Below are positions 26,438 to 35,958 of a stretch of 64,000 nt of DNA, piece after piece. A model generated the notes under the pieces. It saw nothing but the letters and a program-made list of their open reading frames with translations. It searched no databases and was not told the origin of the DNA. The position numbers and the translations under genes are program-made. Every line of letters begins with the position of its first letter. The first letter of the stretch is position 1. The stretch is from Seonamhaeicola aphaedonensis (GTDB lineage Bacteria; Bacteroidota; Bacteroidia; Flavobacteriales; Flavobacteriaceae). Location of the stretch: contig NZ_QRDX01000001.1 of the NCBI RefSeq assembly GCF_003386195.1, positions 186,001 through 250,000 of the forward strand. Direction: 5' to 3'.

Positions 26438-27769
26438 TTATAAGTTTCGTACTGCATTTTTAAATTGGCGTCCTCTATCTTCATAATTCTCAAACAAATC
26501 AAAACTTGCACACGCTGGAGACAGCAACACATTATCACCAGAATCTGCTATTTTATATGCTATTTTAACCGCTTCACTCATAAACTGAGTTTCAACAATA
26601 ATATCTACCATATTCCCAAAAGTTTTTATGAGTTTTTCATTATCAACACCTAAACAAATGATAGCTTTTACCTTTTCATTTACAAACGGGAATAACTCTT
26701 CATAGCTATTACCTTTATCAACCCCGCCAACAATCCAAACTGTAGGTGCATCCATACTCTCCAAAGCATAATATGTTGCATTTACATTAGTTGCCTTAGA
26801 GTCATTTATATATTGTACTTTATTAATTTTTAGAACATTTTCTAAACGATGTTCAACCCCTTGAAAATTCTCTAGACTTTCTCTAATGGTCTGTTTTCTT
26901 ATTTTTAATAAATGTGCTACTGTTGAAGCAGCCATAGCGTTTTTAATGTTGTGTTTTCCTTCTAATGCTAAATTTGCTGTTGGCATAATAAATTGTTTGT
27001 TATCTACTGTTAGTATTATATTATCGTTATCTAAATAGGCTCCATTTTCAATCTTTTTTTCTATTGAAAACGGCAATAATGTTGATTGAACTGGGCTACG
27101 TTTTAAATGATTTACAATCACTTCGTTATCAGCATCGTAAATCAAATAATCTTCCTTCGTTTGATTTTCTGCAATTCTAAATTTAGATTTGATATAATTC
27201 TCAAATTTATAATCATATCTATCTAAATGATCTGGTGTTATGTTAGTAATGACGGCTATATGAGGTTTGAACTTCATAATATCATCCAATTGAAAACTAC
27301 TTATCTCCAAAACATAATTTGGATGATTTTCTTCTAAAACCTGTTTAGCAAAACTGTCTCCAATATTACCCGCAAGACCAACCTCTAACTCCTGTTCTAA
27401 TATGTGATGTGTTAAACTCGCTGTGGTAGTTTTGCCATTACTCCCAGTAATTCCTACAATGGTAGCATTAGTATACATAGAAGCAAATTCAATTTCTGAA
27501 ACCACCTGAATTCCTTTTTTCCTTATTTTGTTTACCAATACCACCTTATCAGGGATACCCGGACTTTTCATAACCAAGTCTGCTTCAAGAATTTTATCTA
27601 CTGTATGTGTTTCATCCTCCCATTCAATCTCATTATGTATAAGAACCTGTTTGTATTTTTCTTTTATTGTTCCTTTATCTGATACAAAAACACTATACCC
27701 TTTTTCTTTGCCTAAAAGTGCTGTTCCAACTCCACTTTCGCCACCACCAAGAACAACTAACTTTTTCAT
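26438..27769 (-). CDS. murD: UDP-N-acetylmuramoylalanine--D-glutamate ligase
   Basis: A 443-residue Mur ligase: N-terminal VVLGGGESGVGTALLG (4-19), P-loop GITGSNGKTTTASLTHHIL (105-123), ITNITPDHLDRY (176-187) and YINDSKATNVNATYYALE (315-332). It adds D-glutamate to UDP-MurNAc-L-Ala. Start lies next to the mraY stop with no gap. Confidence 0.97.
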   Translation of the reverse strand: MKKLVVLGGGESGVGTALLGKEKGYSVFVSDKGTIKEKYKQVLIHNEIEWEDETHTVDKILEADLVMKSPGIPDKVVLVNKIRKKGIQVVSEIEFASMYTNATIVGITGSNGKTTTASLTHHILEQELEVGLAGNIGDSFAKQVLEENHPNYVLEISSFQLDDIMKFKPHIAVITNITPDHLDRYDYKFENYIKSKFRIAENQTKEDYLIYDADNEVIVNHLKRSPVQSTLLPFSIEKKIENGAYLDNDNIILTVDNKQFIMPTANLALEGKHNIKNAMAASTVAHLLKIRKQTIRESLENFQGVEHRLENVLKINKVQYINDSKATNVNATYYALESMDAPTVWIVGGVDKGNSYEELFPFVNEKVKAIICLGVDNEKLIKTFGNMVDIIVETQFMSEAVKIAYKIADSGDNVLLSPACASFDLFENYEDRGRQFKNAVRNL

Positions 27770-29011
27770 CTATCTAATCTTCAATGTTACTATCGATAGA
27801 ATTGCTAGTAGTATTCCAATAATCCAAAAACGGGTTACTATTTTGCTTTCGTGATATCCTAATTTTTGATAGTGATGATGTAAAGGAGACATTTTAAAAA
27901 TCCTTCTTCCCTCACCATATTTTTTCTTGGTGTATTTAAACCAACTTACCTGCATAATCACAGATAAATTTTCGGCTAAAAAGATGCCGCACAATACCGG
28001 AATCAACCATTCTTTACGAACCGCAATAGCAATTACTGCTATAATTCCTCCAATAGTTAAGCTCCCCGTATCACCCATAAATACTTGTGCTGGGTAGGCA
28101 TTGTACCACAAAAAACCAATGAGTGCCCCAACAAAAGCAGCTATATAAATAGTAATTTCCTCAACTCTTGGGATATACATGATATTCAAATAATCTGAAA
28201 AAATAATATTACCAGATACCCAAGCAAAAATCCCTAAGGTGAGTACAATTATTGCCGATGTCCCAGCTGCTAAACCATCAATGCCATCGGTGAGATTCGC
28301 TCCATTTGAAACCGCAGTTATAATAATTATAGCAATAAGGATGAAAATGACCCAAGCATAATTTTGTAACTCTGGATGAATCCAAGTAATTAAATCGGCA
28401 TAATCAAACTCATTCTTTTTTACAAAAGGAATGGTAGTTTTAGTAGATTTTTCCTCGGGCTTGAAAAATGCCGATTCTTTAGCATCAGGATTAGCTTCTA
28501 GAATTTGTTGTTGTTCTGCAGCAGGTAATTTTTCCTTTATTACAACATCTTGATGAAAATATAATGTAAGCCCAACAATTAATCCTAAACCTACCTGACC
28601 AATAACTTTAAAGCGGCCCTTTAAGCCCTCTTTATTATTCTTAAATTTCTTAATATAATCATCAACAAAACCAATAACACCCATCCAAAGAGTTGTAATT
28701 ATTAAAAGAATGATGTATATATTCTCTAATTTTGAAAGTAAAAGAACCGGTATTAACGTTGAAAGAATTATAATAACACCTCCCATAGTTGGTGTTCCCG
28801 CTTTTTCCGCTTGACCTTCTAAACCTAAATCTCTAATAGTCTCACCTAACTGTTTTCTTTGTAAAAAACGAATAATTCTTTTACCATAAATTGTAGAAAT
28901 TAGAAGCGACAAAATCATTGCAAAGGCAGCCCTAAATGTGATATAACCAAACAGGGTTGCTCCCGGAAATTGAAATTGTTTTTCTAAATATTCAAATAGG
29001 TAATACAGCAT
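27770..29011 (-). CDS. mraY: Phospho-N-acetylmuramoyl-pentapeptide transferase
   Basis: A 413-residue, ten-helix membrane transferase. [10 protein letters not shown] (72-81), [10 protein letters not shown] (113-122), [16 protein letters not shown] (about 235-250), [15 protein letters not shown] and [24 protein letters not shown] near the end. Moves phospho-MurNAc-pentapeptide onto undecaprenyl phosphate to form lipid I. A polar insert at about 165-205 makes it longer than proteobacterial MraY, as usual in Bacteroidota. murF is not adjacent. Confidence 0.97.
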   Translation of the reverse strand: MLYYLFEYLEKQFQFPGATLFGYITFRAAFAMILSLLISTIYGKRIIRFLQRKQLGETIRDLGLEGQAEKAGTPTMGGVIIILSTLIPVLLLSKLENIYIILLIITTLWMGVIGFVDDYIKKFKNNKEGLKGRFKVIGQVGLGLIVGLTLYFHQDVVIKEKLPAAEQQQILEANPDAKESAFFKPEEKSTKTTIPFVKKNEFDYADLITWIHPELQNYAWVIFILIAIIIITAVSNGANLTDGIDGLAAGTSAIIVLTLGIFAWVSGNIIFSDYLNIMYIPRVEEITIYIAAFVGALIGFLWYNAYPAQVFMGDTGSLTIGGIIAVIAIAVRKEWLIPVLCGIFLAENLSVIMQVSWFKYTKKKYGEGRRIFKMSPLHHHYQKLGYHESKIVTRFWIIGILLAILSIVTLKIR

Positions 29012-29053
29012 ATCTTAATTCTTAGTCCTTGGACAGTGCTCAGGACAACATTT

Positions 29054-30517
29054 TTATTTTTGTAATTGTTTTAAATACTCTTGAACGATTTTATAATCAT
29101 CAAAATCAAAGCGCTCTCCTTTTATTTCTTGATAGGTTTCATGACCCTTGCCTGCTATTAAAATAATATCGTTTGGCTGCGCTAACTGGCAAGCGGTTTT
29201 AATAGCCTGTGCTCTATCTACAATGGTTAATGATTTTTTAAAATTTTGAGGCTCTACACCAGCTTCAATATCTTTTAAAATGGCTTCTGGCTCTTCGCTT
29301 CTAGGGTTATCGCTTGTAAAAATTACCTTCGTACTTAACTCAGTTGCTATATGACCCATTTTAGGACGTTTTGTTTTATCCCTATCGCCACCACAACCCA
29401 CCACGGTGATTAGTTCCTCATTCTTAGTACGGATACTATTGATAGTTTCCAATACGTTTTTAAGAGCATCTGGCGTATGAGCATAATCCACAATGGCCGT
29501 AATTTTTTCATCTGAAATTAAATATTGAAATCGACCAGTAACACTTTCCAAGCCAGAAATTAACCTTAAAATTTCAAACGTTTCAAGCCCTAACAATTCT
29601 GCTGTGGCATAAATTGCTAATACATTATAAGCATTAAAATTCCCTATTAACTTAGTCCAGACTTCGTTATCACCCACTTTGAGCAATAGACCTCCAAATT
29701 GGTTTTCTAGAATTTGAACTTTATAATCAGCATAACTTTTTAGTGCGTAAGTAAATTTTCTTGCTTGGGTATTTTGCAACATCACCAAGCCATTTTTATC
29801 ATCAATATTTACAAGCGCAAAAGCCTTTTTTGGAAGATTATCAAAAAATGACTTCTTTACATCTCTATACTCTGCAAATGTGTTGTGATAATCTAAATGA
29901 TCATGTGATAAGTTGGTAAAAACTCCGCCTTCGAAATAAAGACCTTCGGTTCTAAATTGATGTATTCCGTGAGAGCTTGCCTCCATAAAACAAAACTCAA
30001 CACCTTCATCATTCATTTCCTTTAAATATTTATTGATTGTTAATGAATCTGGAGTAGTATGTGTTGCTTTGTACTCTTTGTCATTTACTAAAATTTTCAC
30101 TGTTGACAGTAAACCTACTTTGTATCCGGCATTCTTAAACAACTGATACAACAAACTTGTAACAGTGGTCTTTCCATTAGTTCCGGTAACACCAACAAGT
30201 CTTAAATTTTCAGATGGCGCCCCATAAAAATTAGACGCTAAAAAGGCTAAGGCTCTATTTGAGTTATCAACCTCAACATAAGTCACTCCTTCAGCTAAAA
30301 CCTGCGGAAGTTCTTCACAAATAATAGCTATAGCTTTCTGCTCAATAGCATTTTTAATATAATCATGTCCATCAACTACAGTTCCACTAATAGCTACAAA
30401 CAAATCATTTTCCTCAACCCTCCTAGAATCAAAATGAATTGCATTTATACCAATATTTGTATTACCTACCACTGCATTGATAGAAACTTTATATAATATG
30501 TCTTTTAATACTTTCAT
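29054..30517 (-). CDS. murE: UDP-MurNAc-L-Ala-D-Glu--2,6-diaminopimelate ligase
   Basis: A 487-residue Mur ligase: P-loop GVTGTNGKTTVTSLLYQL (108-125), HTTPDSLTINKYL (157-169), FTNLSHDHLDYH, and the substrate motif DNPRSEEP (about 403-410), whose D-N-P-R marks meso-diaminopimelate specificity. Adds the third stem-peptide residue. It overlaps ftsI by 4 bases. Confidence 0.97.
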   Translation of the reverse strand: MKVLKDILYKVSINAVVGNTNIGINAIHFDSRRVEENDLFVAISGTVVDGHDYIKNAIEQKAIAIICEELPQVLAEGVTYVEVDNSNRALAFLASNFYGAPSENLRLVGVTGTNGKTTVTSLLYQLFKNAGYKVGLLSTVKILVNDKEYKATHTTPDSLTINKYLKEMNDEGVEFCFMEASSHGIHQFRTEGLYFEGGVFTNLSHDHLDYHNTFAEYRDVKKSFFDNLPKKAFALVNIDDKNGLVMLQNTQARKFTYALKSYADYKVQILENQFGGLLLKVGDNEVWTKLIGNFNAYNVLAIYATAELLGLETFEILRLISGLESVTGRFQYLISDEKITAIVDYAHTPDALKNVLETINSIRTKNEELITVVGCGGDRDKTKRPKMGHIATELSTKVIFTSDNPRSEEPEAILKDIEAGVEPQNFKKSLTIVDRAQAIKTACQLAQPNDIILIAGKGHETYQEIKGERFDFDDYKIVQEYLKQLQK

Positions 30518-32538
30518 GAAGCGTTTAAAACGACGGTTTGATTATTTTTTAGTTTTACACTTTTGTCAATGGATTGCTTTATTATAGTGCCGCTACCGTT
30601 CAGTTTCACCTTTAACTTTACATCCATATTTTCTAAAAGCGCCACCGCATCCATTGCTGGCAACCCAACTACATTGGGCATAATAGTTTTATAAGTTTGA
30701 GCTAAACTATAATAACCATTATACTCCTTTTCTACGGAAGCTTTTTTAATTTCCAAGGCTTTTACTTCATCAACTAATGGTGTGTCTGTAAATATTTTTT
30801 GAGCAATTCTTTTAAATACCGGACCGGACACATCTGCCCCATAGTATCCCACACTTATATCTGGCTTATGTATAACCACTATACAGGAGTACTTTGGTTC
30901 ATCGGCTGGAAAATAGCCAGTAAAAGAGGATATGTAACGTTTATTTTCACTCCAATCCTCCATCCAATACTCAGTTTGAGCCGTTCCTGTTTTACCTGCC
31001 ATAGAAAAGTTTTCAGAATATAGTCTATGACCTGTACCATGTTTCTTTTCCACAACGTTTTTAAGCAATTGCTGTAACTTTTTGATGGTTTCTTTTGAAC
31101 ACACTTGCTTATTAATAATTTCTTTATCAAAGATTTCTATTGTTTTACCAAACTCTTTAACTTCTTTTAAAAAACGTGGCCTTACCATTTCACCATCATT
31201 AGCAATAGCATTATAAAAAGTAAGTGATTGCAATGGTGTTAACCTAACATTATAGCCATAAGACATCCACTGCAACGCAATACCACTCCATTTACCATTC
31301 TTAATTCTAGGATCTGGAATAACAGGTTTCCCCTCTCCAATGATTGGAATTTGAAGTGTATCATCTAAATTCATGGCATACAACCTATCTACAAACTTTT
31401 CAGGTTTGTCTTTGTATGCATTATGAATTGCTTTTACAATACCAGTGTTTGACGACACCTCAAAAGCCTCTGAAACAGAAATTTTACCATAACCACCCCA
31501 TTTTGAGTCTCTAACCTTCTTTCCATAAAAAGTTAATACACCTTTTTCAGTATCTACAACATCACTGGTATCTATTACTTTGTCTTCAAGCGCCGCAGCC
31601 ACAGCCATTAGTTTAAATGTAGAACCAGGCTCATGACTTTCTCCTACCGCATAGTTTAACTTTTCGTAATAAGTCCCTTTACTTGTTCTACCTAAATTTG
31701 AAATAGCTCGTATCTCACCCGTTTCAACTTCCATTACAACCACACAGCCATGTTCCGCCTTATAAGTTTCCAACTGTTTTAAAAGGGCATGATGGGCTAT
31801 ATCCTGAATATTTACATCAATAGTGGTATAAATATCAAAACCATCTTTTGGTTCAATTTCATTAGCATCACTCAATGGCTTCCACTGCCCCTTTCCAATA
31901 CGTTGCATTTTTCTTTTACCATCCACACCCTGTAAATACTTTACCCCAAAGGCACCATCAATTCCTGGACGAGTAACGTTGCCATGTTCATCCTCTCGCT
32001 CATACCCAATAGTTCTTTGTGCTATCCCACCCATGGGACGCTCTCTCTTTTCGGTTTGTTCAACTATCAAACCCCCTTTAAAAGCTCCAAGATTTAACAA
32101 TGGAAAATTTCGAATTCTCACATAGTCAGAATAGCCAATATTTCTAGCTAACAAATAGTACCTATTCTTGTTATTTCTTGCTTTTTGCAATTCTTTTTGA
32201 TAGTAAGCTGATGACTTTCCAGTAAACTTAGCAAGCGAATCTGATAAGGGCTTTAGGTACTCCTTAAAATTCTTAGAAGACGAAGTAAGAGCATCAATTC
32301 TTATATCGTATTTAGGTATTGAGGTAGCTAGCAAATTACCATTTACTGAATAAACATTACCTCTATTTGCTGGAATAATAACATCTTTTACAACACGCTT
32401 TTCTGCAAGCGCTTTATACTTTTCTCCATCAACAAATTGAATACTAAAAAGTTTAAACATTACCGCAAGACCGAAGACAAACATACAGCCTGAAATAAAG
32501 TAGAGTCGGTTTAATATGCTTTTCTCGTTAACTGCCAA
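30514..32538 (-). CDS. ftsI: Class B penicillin-binding protein FtsI (PBP3) with one PASTA domain
   Basis: A 674-residue transpeptidase. Signal anchor at about 12-32, pedestal domain from about 48, active-site S306-T-F-K309, S362-S-N364 and K516-T-G518. A single PASTA domain ends the protein (about 615-674, beginning T-I-M-P-N-V-V-G-L). It cross-links septal peptidoglycan with FtsW. PASTA domains on FtsI are common in Bacteroidota and Gram-positives but absent from E. coli FtsI. Confidence 0.96.
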   Translation of the reverse strand: MAVNEKSILNRLYFISGCMFVFGLAVMFKLFSIQFVDGEKYKALAEKRVVKDVIIPANRGNVYSVNGNLLATSIPKYDIRIDALTSSSKNFKEYLKPLSDSLAKFTGKSSAYYQKELQKARNNKNRYYLLARNIGYSDYVRIRNFPLLNLGAFKGGLIVEQTEKRERPMGGIAQRTIGYEREDEHGNVTRPGIDGAFGVKYLQGVDGKRKMQRIGKGQWKPLSDANEIEPKDGFDIYTTIDVNIQDIAHHALLKQLETYKAEHGCVVVMEVETGEIRAISNLGRTSKGTYYEKLNYAVGESHEPGSTFKLMAVAAALEDKVIDTSDVVDTEKGVLTFYGKKVRDSKWGGYGKISVSEAFEVSSNTGIVKAIHNAYKDKPEKFVDRLYAMNLDDTLQIPIIGEGKPVIPDPRIKNGKWSGIALQWMSYGYNVRLTPLQSLTFYNAIANDGEMVRPRFLKEVKEFGKTIEIFDKEIINKQVCSKETIKKLQQLLKNVVEKKHGTGHRLYSENFSMAGKTGTAQTEYWMEDWSENKRYISSFTGYFPADEPKYSCIVVIHKPDISVGYYGADVSGPVFKRIAQKIFTDTPLVDEVKALEIKKASVEKEYNGYYSLAQTYKTIMPNVVGLPAMDAVALLENMDVKLKVKLNGSGTIIKQSIDKSVKLKNNQTVVLNAS

Positions 32539-32547
32539 TGCTTGTTT

Positions 32548-32865
32548 TTAGTTTTTAGTTTTTACTTTTATTTTTTTTGGAGGAATCACCGAAGGGTTAA
32601 TTCCTTTTTCTTTCATAACACTTATTACATTCGATTCCATCTTAAGCCGCATTAATTTAGTACGACCTTCTAAAAATGTTGATCTAATCTCTTTCACCTC
32701 ATTCTTCAATCTTGCTATTTCGTACACTTTTTTATCTGCACTATGCGAGCTTGCAATCATTATTATAGCCAGCAACGAAATAAAAATGATAAATCGCCAA
32801 TTCTTAAAAGAATCATCGCTCACCAAAAAGGTTCCTTTCAGTATGCTATATATACGCTTCTTCAC
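32548..32865 (-). CDS. FtsL-like cell division protein
   Basis: A 105-residue bitopic protein: cytoplasmic N-terminus, one transmembrane helix (about 26-42, IIFISLLAIIMIASSH), then a coiled-coil-like stretch (YEIARLKNEVKEIRSTFLEGRTKLMRLKMES) and a basic tail. Length, topology and position between rsmH and ftsI match FtsL, which pairs with FtsB and FtsQ. Direct sequence similarity to proteobacterial FtsL is slight, so this rests on architecture and synteny. Confidence 0.82.
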   Translation of the reverse strand: MKKRIYSILKGTFLVSDDSFKNWRFIIFISLLAIIMIASSHSADKKVYEIARLKNEVKEIRSTFLEGRTKLMRLKMESNVISVMKEKGINPSVIPPKKIKVKTKN

Positions 32866-33777
32866 TTATAGTTTTTCTGCTATTCGCAGTTTTGCACTTC
32901 GAGCCCTATTATTTGTTTTTACTTCTTCCTCAGAAGGCGTTATGAGTCCACCCACTTTTTTTAAAGGCACTTCAAAATTCCCAAACATATCACGCTCTGG
33001 TTCCCCTTCAAACATGCCATTTCTTATAAATCGCTTCACTAATCTATCCTCTAAAGAGTGATATGAAATAAAACTCAACCTACCCCCTTTAACTAAAAGT
33101 TCGGGGGTTTGTAATAAAAACTCCTTCAGCACTTCAATCTCTTGATTCACCTCTATTCTAATAGCCTGATATATCTGAGCCAAAACTTTATTTTCATGAC
33201 GAGACGGCAGAAACTTTTTCAAAACCAATTTTAATTGTTCACTTGTTACTATTGGCGCCTCCTGCCTTTTATCAACAATTAATCTTGCCATAGCTGGAGC
33301 CGCCCTCAACTCACCATATTGAGCAAAAACCTGTCTTAATTGCTCTTCATCATAGTCATTTACCACATGAAAGGCAGACAGCTTACTACGCTGATTCATC
33401 CTCATATCTAAATTAGCTTCAAAACGGGTAGAGAAACCACGCCCTGGAACATCAAACTGATGAGACGATACTCCAAAATCTGCTAAAACGCCATCAACTT
33501 GCCTTATACCATAAAGTCTTAAAAACCGCTTTATATATCTAAAGTTTTCATTGATTAATGTAAACCGCAAATCATTAATTGTGTTTTTAAGAGCGTCTTC
33601 ATCGTGATCAAAAGCAAACAACCTACCATTATCACCAAGTCGCTTTAATATCTCCCTGCTATGACCACCACCACCAAATGTCACATCAACATAAATCCCA
33701 TCTGGTTTAACATTTAAACCATCAACCGTTTCCTTTAACAAAACCGGGTTATGATATTCCATGGTCATCATCATCAT
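32866..33777 (-). CDS. rsmH: 16S rRNA (cytosine1402-N4)-methyltransferase
   Basis: A 303-residue SAM methyltransferase: HNPVLLKETVDGL (9-21), YVDVTFGGGGHSREIL (30-45), DHDEDAL (57-63), GVLADFGVSSHQFD (96-109), FISYHSLEDRLVKRF (about 245-259) and RARSAKLRIAEKL at the end. It methylates C1402 in the ribosomal P site. The start is ambiguous: four ATG codons in a row from 33777, then another two codons on; all overlap the mraZ 3' end by 14-29 bases. Confidence 0.96.
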   Translation of the reverse strand: MMMMTMEYHNPVLLKETVDGLNVKPDGIYVDVTFGGGGHSREILKRLGDNGRLFAFDHDEDALKNTINDLRFTLINENFRYIKRFLRLYGIRQVDGVLADFGVSSHQFDVPGRGFSTRFEANLDMRMNQRSKLSAFHVVNDYDEEQLRQVFAQYGELRAAPAMARLIVDKRQEAPIVTSEQLKLVLKKFLPSRHENKVLAQIYQAIRIEVNQEIEVLKEFLLQTPELLVKGGRLSFISYHSLEDRLVKRFIRNGMFEGEPERDMFGNFEVPLKKVGGLITPSEEEVKTNNRARSAKLRIAEKL

Positions 33778-34219
33778 GTCCCATTACTTCTTCAGCCAAA
33801 TCTGCAAAATCTAATGCCGCATCGTCTATAGCCTGTTCATATAAGTCTTTATCCCAAATTTCAATAATATTAACAGCAGCAGTAATCACAATGTTTTTTG
33901 AAATACTAGCAAAAACTGTTAGGTCCTTAGGAATCAATAAACGTCCATTCACATCAACCTCCACCATTTTAACACCTGCAGTAAATCTTCTAATAAAATC
34001 GTTATTCTTCTTTTTAAACCGATTAAGTTTATTCATTTTCTGCATTAGGACCTGCCACTCTGCCATAGGATACAACTCAAGGCATTTTTGAAACACCGAG
34101 CGACGTAACACAAAACCGTCTGCCAACACAGAAGCCATCTGCTTTTTCAAAGGCGCTGGCATCATTAACCTGCCCTTTGCATCTACTTTACATTCGTATG
34201 TTCCGGTTAAAAAACTCAA
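33749..34219 (-). CDS. mraZ: Transcriptional regulator MraZ
   Basis: A 156-residue protein with two AbrB-like halves, each with the family's D-x-K/N-G-R-L motif: DAKGRLMMPAPLKKQM (13-28) and DVNGRLLIPKDL (about 88-99). MraZ binds direct repeats in its own promoter and adjusts dcw expression. Three matching repeats lie about 48-78 bases upstream of the start. First gene of the cluster. Confidence 0.95.
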   Translation of the reverse strand: MSFLTGTYECKVDAKGRLMMPAPLKKQMASVLADGFVLRRSVFQKCLELYPMAEWQVLMQKMNKLNRFKKKNNDFIRRFTAGVKMVEVDVNGRLLIPKDLTVFASISKNIVITAAVNIIEIWDKDLYEQAIDDAALDFADLAEEVMGHDDDDHGIS

Positions 34220-34250
34220 TTATGGATTGTTGGTTATGCTATATAGAATT

Positions 34251-34258
34251 CAAATATA
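34251..34258 (-). promoter_or_regulatory. Candidate -7 box (TATATTTG) of the dcw operon
   Basis: On the minus strand TATATTTG matches TAnnTTTG exactly, 32 bases before the mraZ start. The MraZ repeats begin 9 bases upstream of it and so cover the -33 region, the position expected for repression. Confidence 0.6.
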
Positions 34259-34266
34259 TTGAAAAA

Positions 34267-34296
34267 TTTACCACATTTTACCACATTTTACCACAT
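34267..34296 (-). promoter_or_regulatory. MraZ operator: three 10-base direct repeats
   Basis: The minus strand reads ATGTGGTAAA three times in tandem at exactly 10-base period. MraZ operators in other phyla are GTG-containing direct repeats with a one-turn period located before mraZ. Period, number and position all agree, though the half-site sequence here (TGTGG followed by TAAAA) is its own variant. Confidence 0.75.
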
Positions 34297-34479
34297 TGTT
34301 AATAATTTTTCGATTAAACACCGTTTTAAGAAGAACTACAAACCAAACACCCCAGATAAACCCTAGCAGTCAAAGAATTACAAACAAAGAATAGTATCAC
34401 AAGAATATTATTAACATCTTTACTTTCCTCATTTATTTTTATGAATGAATTAAAATCATTGAAATATGAATGAAATACC

Positions 34480-34487
34480 TATATTTG
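34480..34487 (+). promoter_or_regulatory. Promoter for the alpha/beta hydrolase operon (-7 TATATTTG)
   Basis: TATATTTG matches TAnnTTTG. A TTG at 34459-34461 lies 18 bases upstream, a standard -33 spacing for Bacteroidota. The gene starts 25 bases downstream. Confidence 0.65.
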
Positions 34488-34512
34488 TTTTTAATGAAAC
34501 GACAACTGATTA

Positions 34513-35277
34513 ATGACGCATCGTTTAAAAAAAGAAGGTAACTACAACTATATAGAGGCAGGCGAAGGCACACCAATTATAGTGCTCCATGGTCTTATGG
34601 GCGGATTAAGTAATTTTGACTCTGTCATAAATTTTTTTAGCAAAAAGGGTTATCAGGTCATCATACCGGAACTTCCTATTTACGCCATGTCTTTATTAAA
34701 AACTAATGTAAAAAGTTTTGCTACCTATTTGAATGAGTTTATTAAATTCAAAGGTTTTGATAACGTTATACTACTAGGAAATTCACTTGGAGGTCATATT
34801 GGTTTATACCACACAAAATTATATACCGAAAAAGTAAAAGCTTTAATTATTACTGGTAGTTCCGGACTTTATGAAAGTGCCATGGGTGGTGGTTATACAA
34901 AACGCAGCGATTATGAGGTTATAAAGAAAAAAGCTCAAGAAGTTTTTTATGACCCTAAGATAGCTACTAAAGAAATTGTTGACGAAGTTTATGCTACAGT
35001 AAACGACCGAAATAAACTTATAAAAACTCTAGCCATTGCTAAAAGTGCCATAAGACATAACATGGCTAAAGATTTACCAAAAATGTATACTCCCACCTGT
35101 ATCATTTGGGGAAAAAATGATAATGTAACACCTCCAGAAGTTGCTGAAGAATTTCATGAATTACTCCCTGATTCTGATTTATTTTGGATTGATAAATGTG
35201 GACACGCCGCCATGATGGAACATCCAGATGAATTTAATATCATCATGGAAAAGTGGTTAACTAAAAGAGGTTTTTAA
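34513..35277 (+). CDS. Alpha/beta-fold hydrolase
   Basis: A 254-residue cytosolic hydrolase with oxyanion region HGLMGGLSNF (26-35), nucleophile elbow GNS91LGG, acid D203 in WGKNDNVTPP and H231 in CGHAAMMEHP. No lid domain of known specificity, so the substrate is unknown; such proteins include esterases and C-C hydrolases. Divergent from the dcw cluster and just before engB, an arrangement I believe is common in Flavobacteriaceae. Confidence 0.88.
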   Translation: MTHRLKKEGNYNYIEAGEGTPIIVLHGLMGGLSNFDSVINFFSKKGYQVIIPELPIYAMSLLKTNVKSFATYLNEFIKFKGFDNVILLGNSLGGHIGLYHTKLYTEKVKALIITGSSGLYESAMGGGYTKRSDYEVIKKKAQEVFYDPKIATKEIVDEVYATVNDRNKLIKTLAIAKSAIRHNMAKDLPKMYTPTCIIWGKNDNVTPPEVAEEFHELLPDSDLFWIDKCGHAAMMEHPDEFNIIMEKWLTKRGF

Positions 35278-35338
35278 CTTAAGATATCCGCGCTTTTATA
35301 AAGACTTCGCTTAGTCTAAGTATTGAAAATATAATACC

Positions 35339-35953
35339 ATGGAAATTAAATCTTCAGAATTTGTAATGAGTAATTCTGACGTTGCTAAATGCCCCAAAAG
35401 CATGCTCCCTGAATATGCCTTTATAGGCAGAAGTAACGTTGGTAAATCTTCGCTTATAAACATGCTAACAGGCAGAAAAAGTTTAGCAAAAACCTCTGGA
35501 AAACCAGGAAAAACCCAATTAATAAATCATTTTTTAATTAATAAAAATTGGCATTTAGTAGATTTACCCGGCTATGGTTATGCACAAGTTTCTAAATCGT
35601 CAAAAAAGGTATTTCAAAGATTCATCACACAATACTTTAAAAATAGAGAACAATTAGTATGTGGTTTTGTATTGGTAGACATAAGACACAATCCACAACC
35701 TATCGACTTAGAATTCATGCAGTGGCTTGGAGAAAATGGCATTCCGTTTGGTATTATCTTCACAAAGGCCGATAAATTAAAACCCAAAGCTATTGAAAAC
35801 CATGTTGAAGCCTATAAAAATATTCTTTTAGAAACATGGGAAGAAGTACCTAACTATTTCATAACATCTTCCTCTAAAAACATTGGAAAAGATGATGTTT
35901 TAGGATTTATTGATGAATTAAATAGTAATATTAATTCAAACACATTTACTTAA
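35339..35953 (+). CDS. engB: Ribosome-biogenesis GTPase EngB (YihA/YsxC)
   Basis: A 204-residue TrmE-Era-type GTPase. G1 GRSNVGKSS (30-38), G2 region around KPGKTQ (55-60), G3 DLPGYG (75-80), G4 TKAD (142-145), G5 TSSSKN (about 176-181). It acts in 50S subunit assembly and is essential in many bacteria. Length is typical. Confidence 0.96.
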   Translation: MEIKSSEFVMSNSDVAKCPKSMLPEYAFIGRSNVGKSSLINMLTGRKSLAKTSGKPGKTQLINHFLINKNWHLVDLPGYGYAQVSKSSKKVFQRFITQYFKNREQLVCGFVLVDIRHNPQPIDLEFMQWLGENGIPFGIIFTKADKLKPKAIENHVEAYKNILLETWEEVPNYFITSSSKNIGKDDVLGFIDELNSNINSNTFT

Positions 35954-35958
35954 AAAGC

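Noticed and set aside
34267-34296. Short tandem repeats as a possible CRISPR or satellite.
   Set aside because: Only three 10-base units, without spacers and at the mraZ promoter; a regulator binding site fits better.
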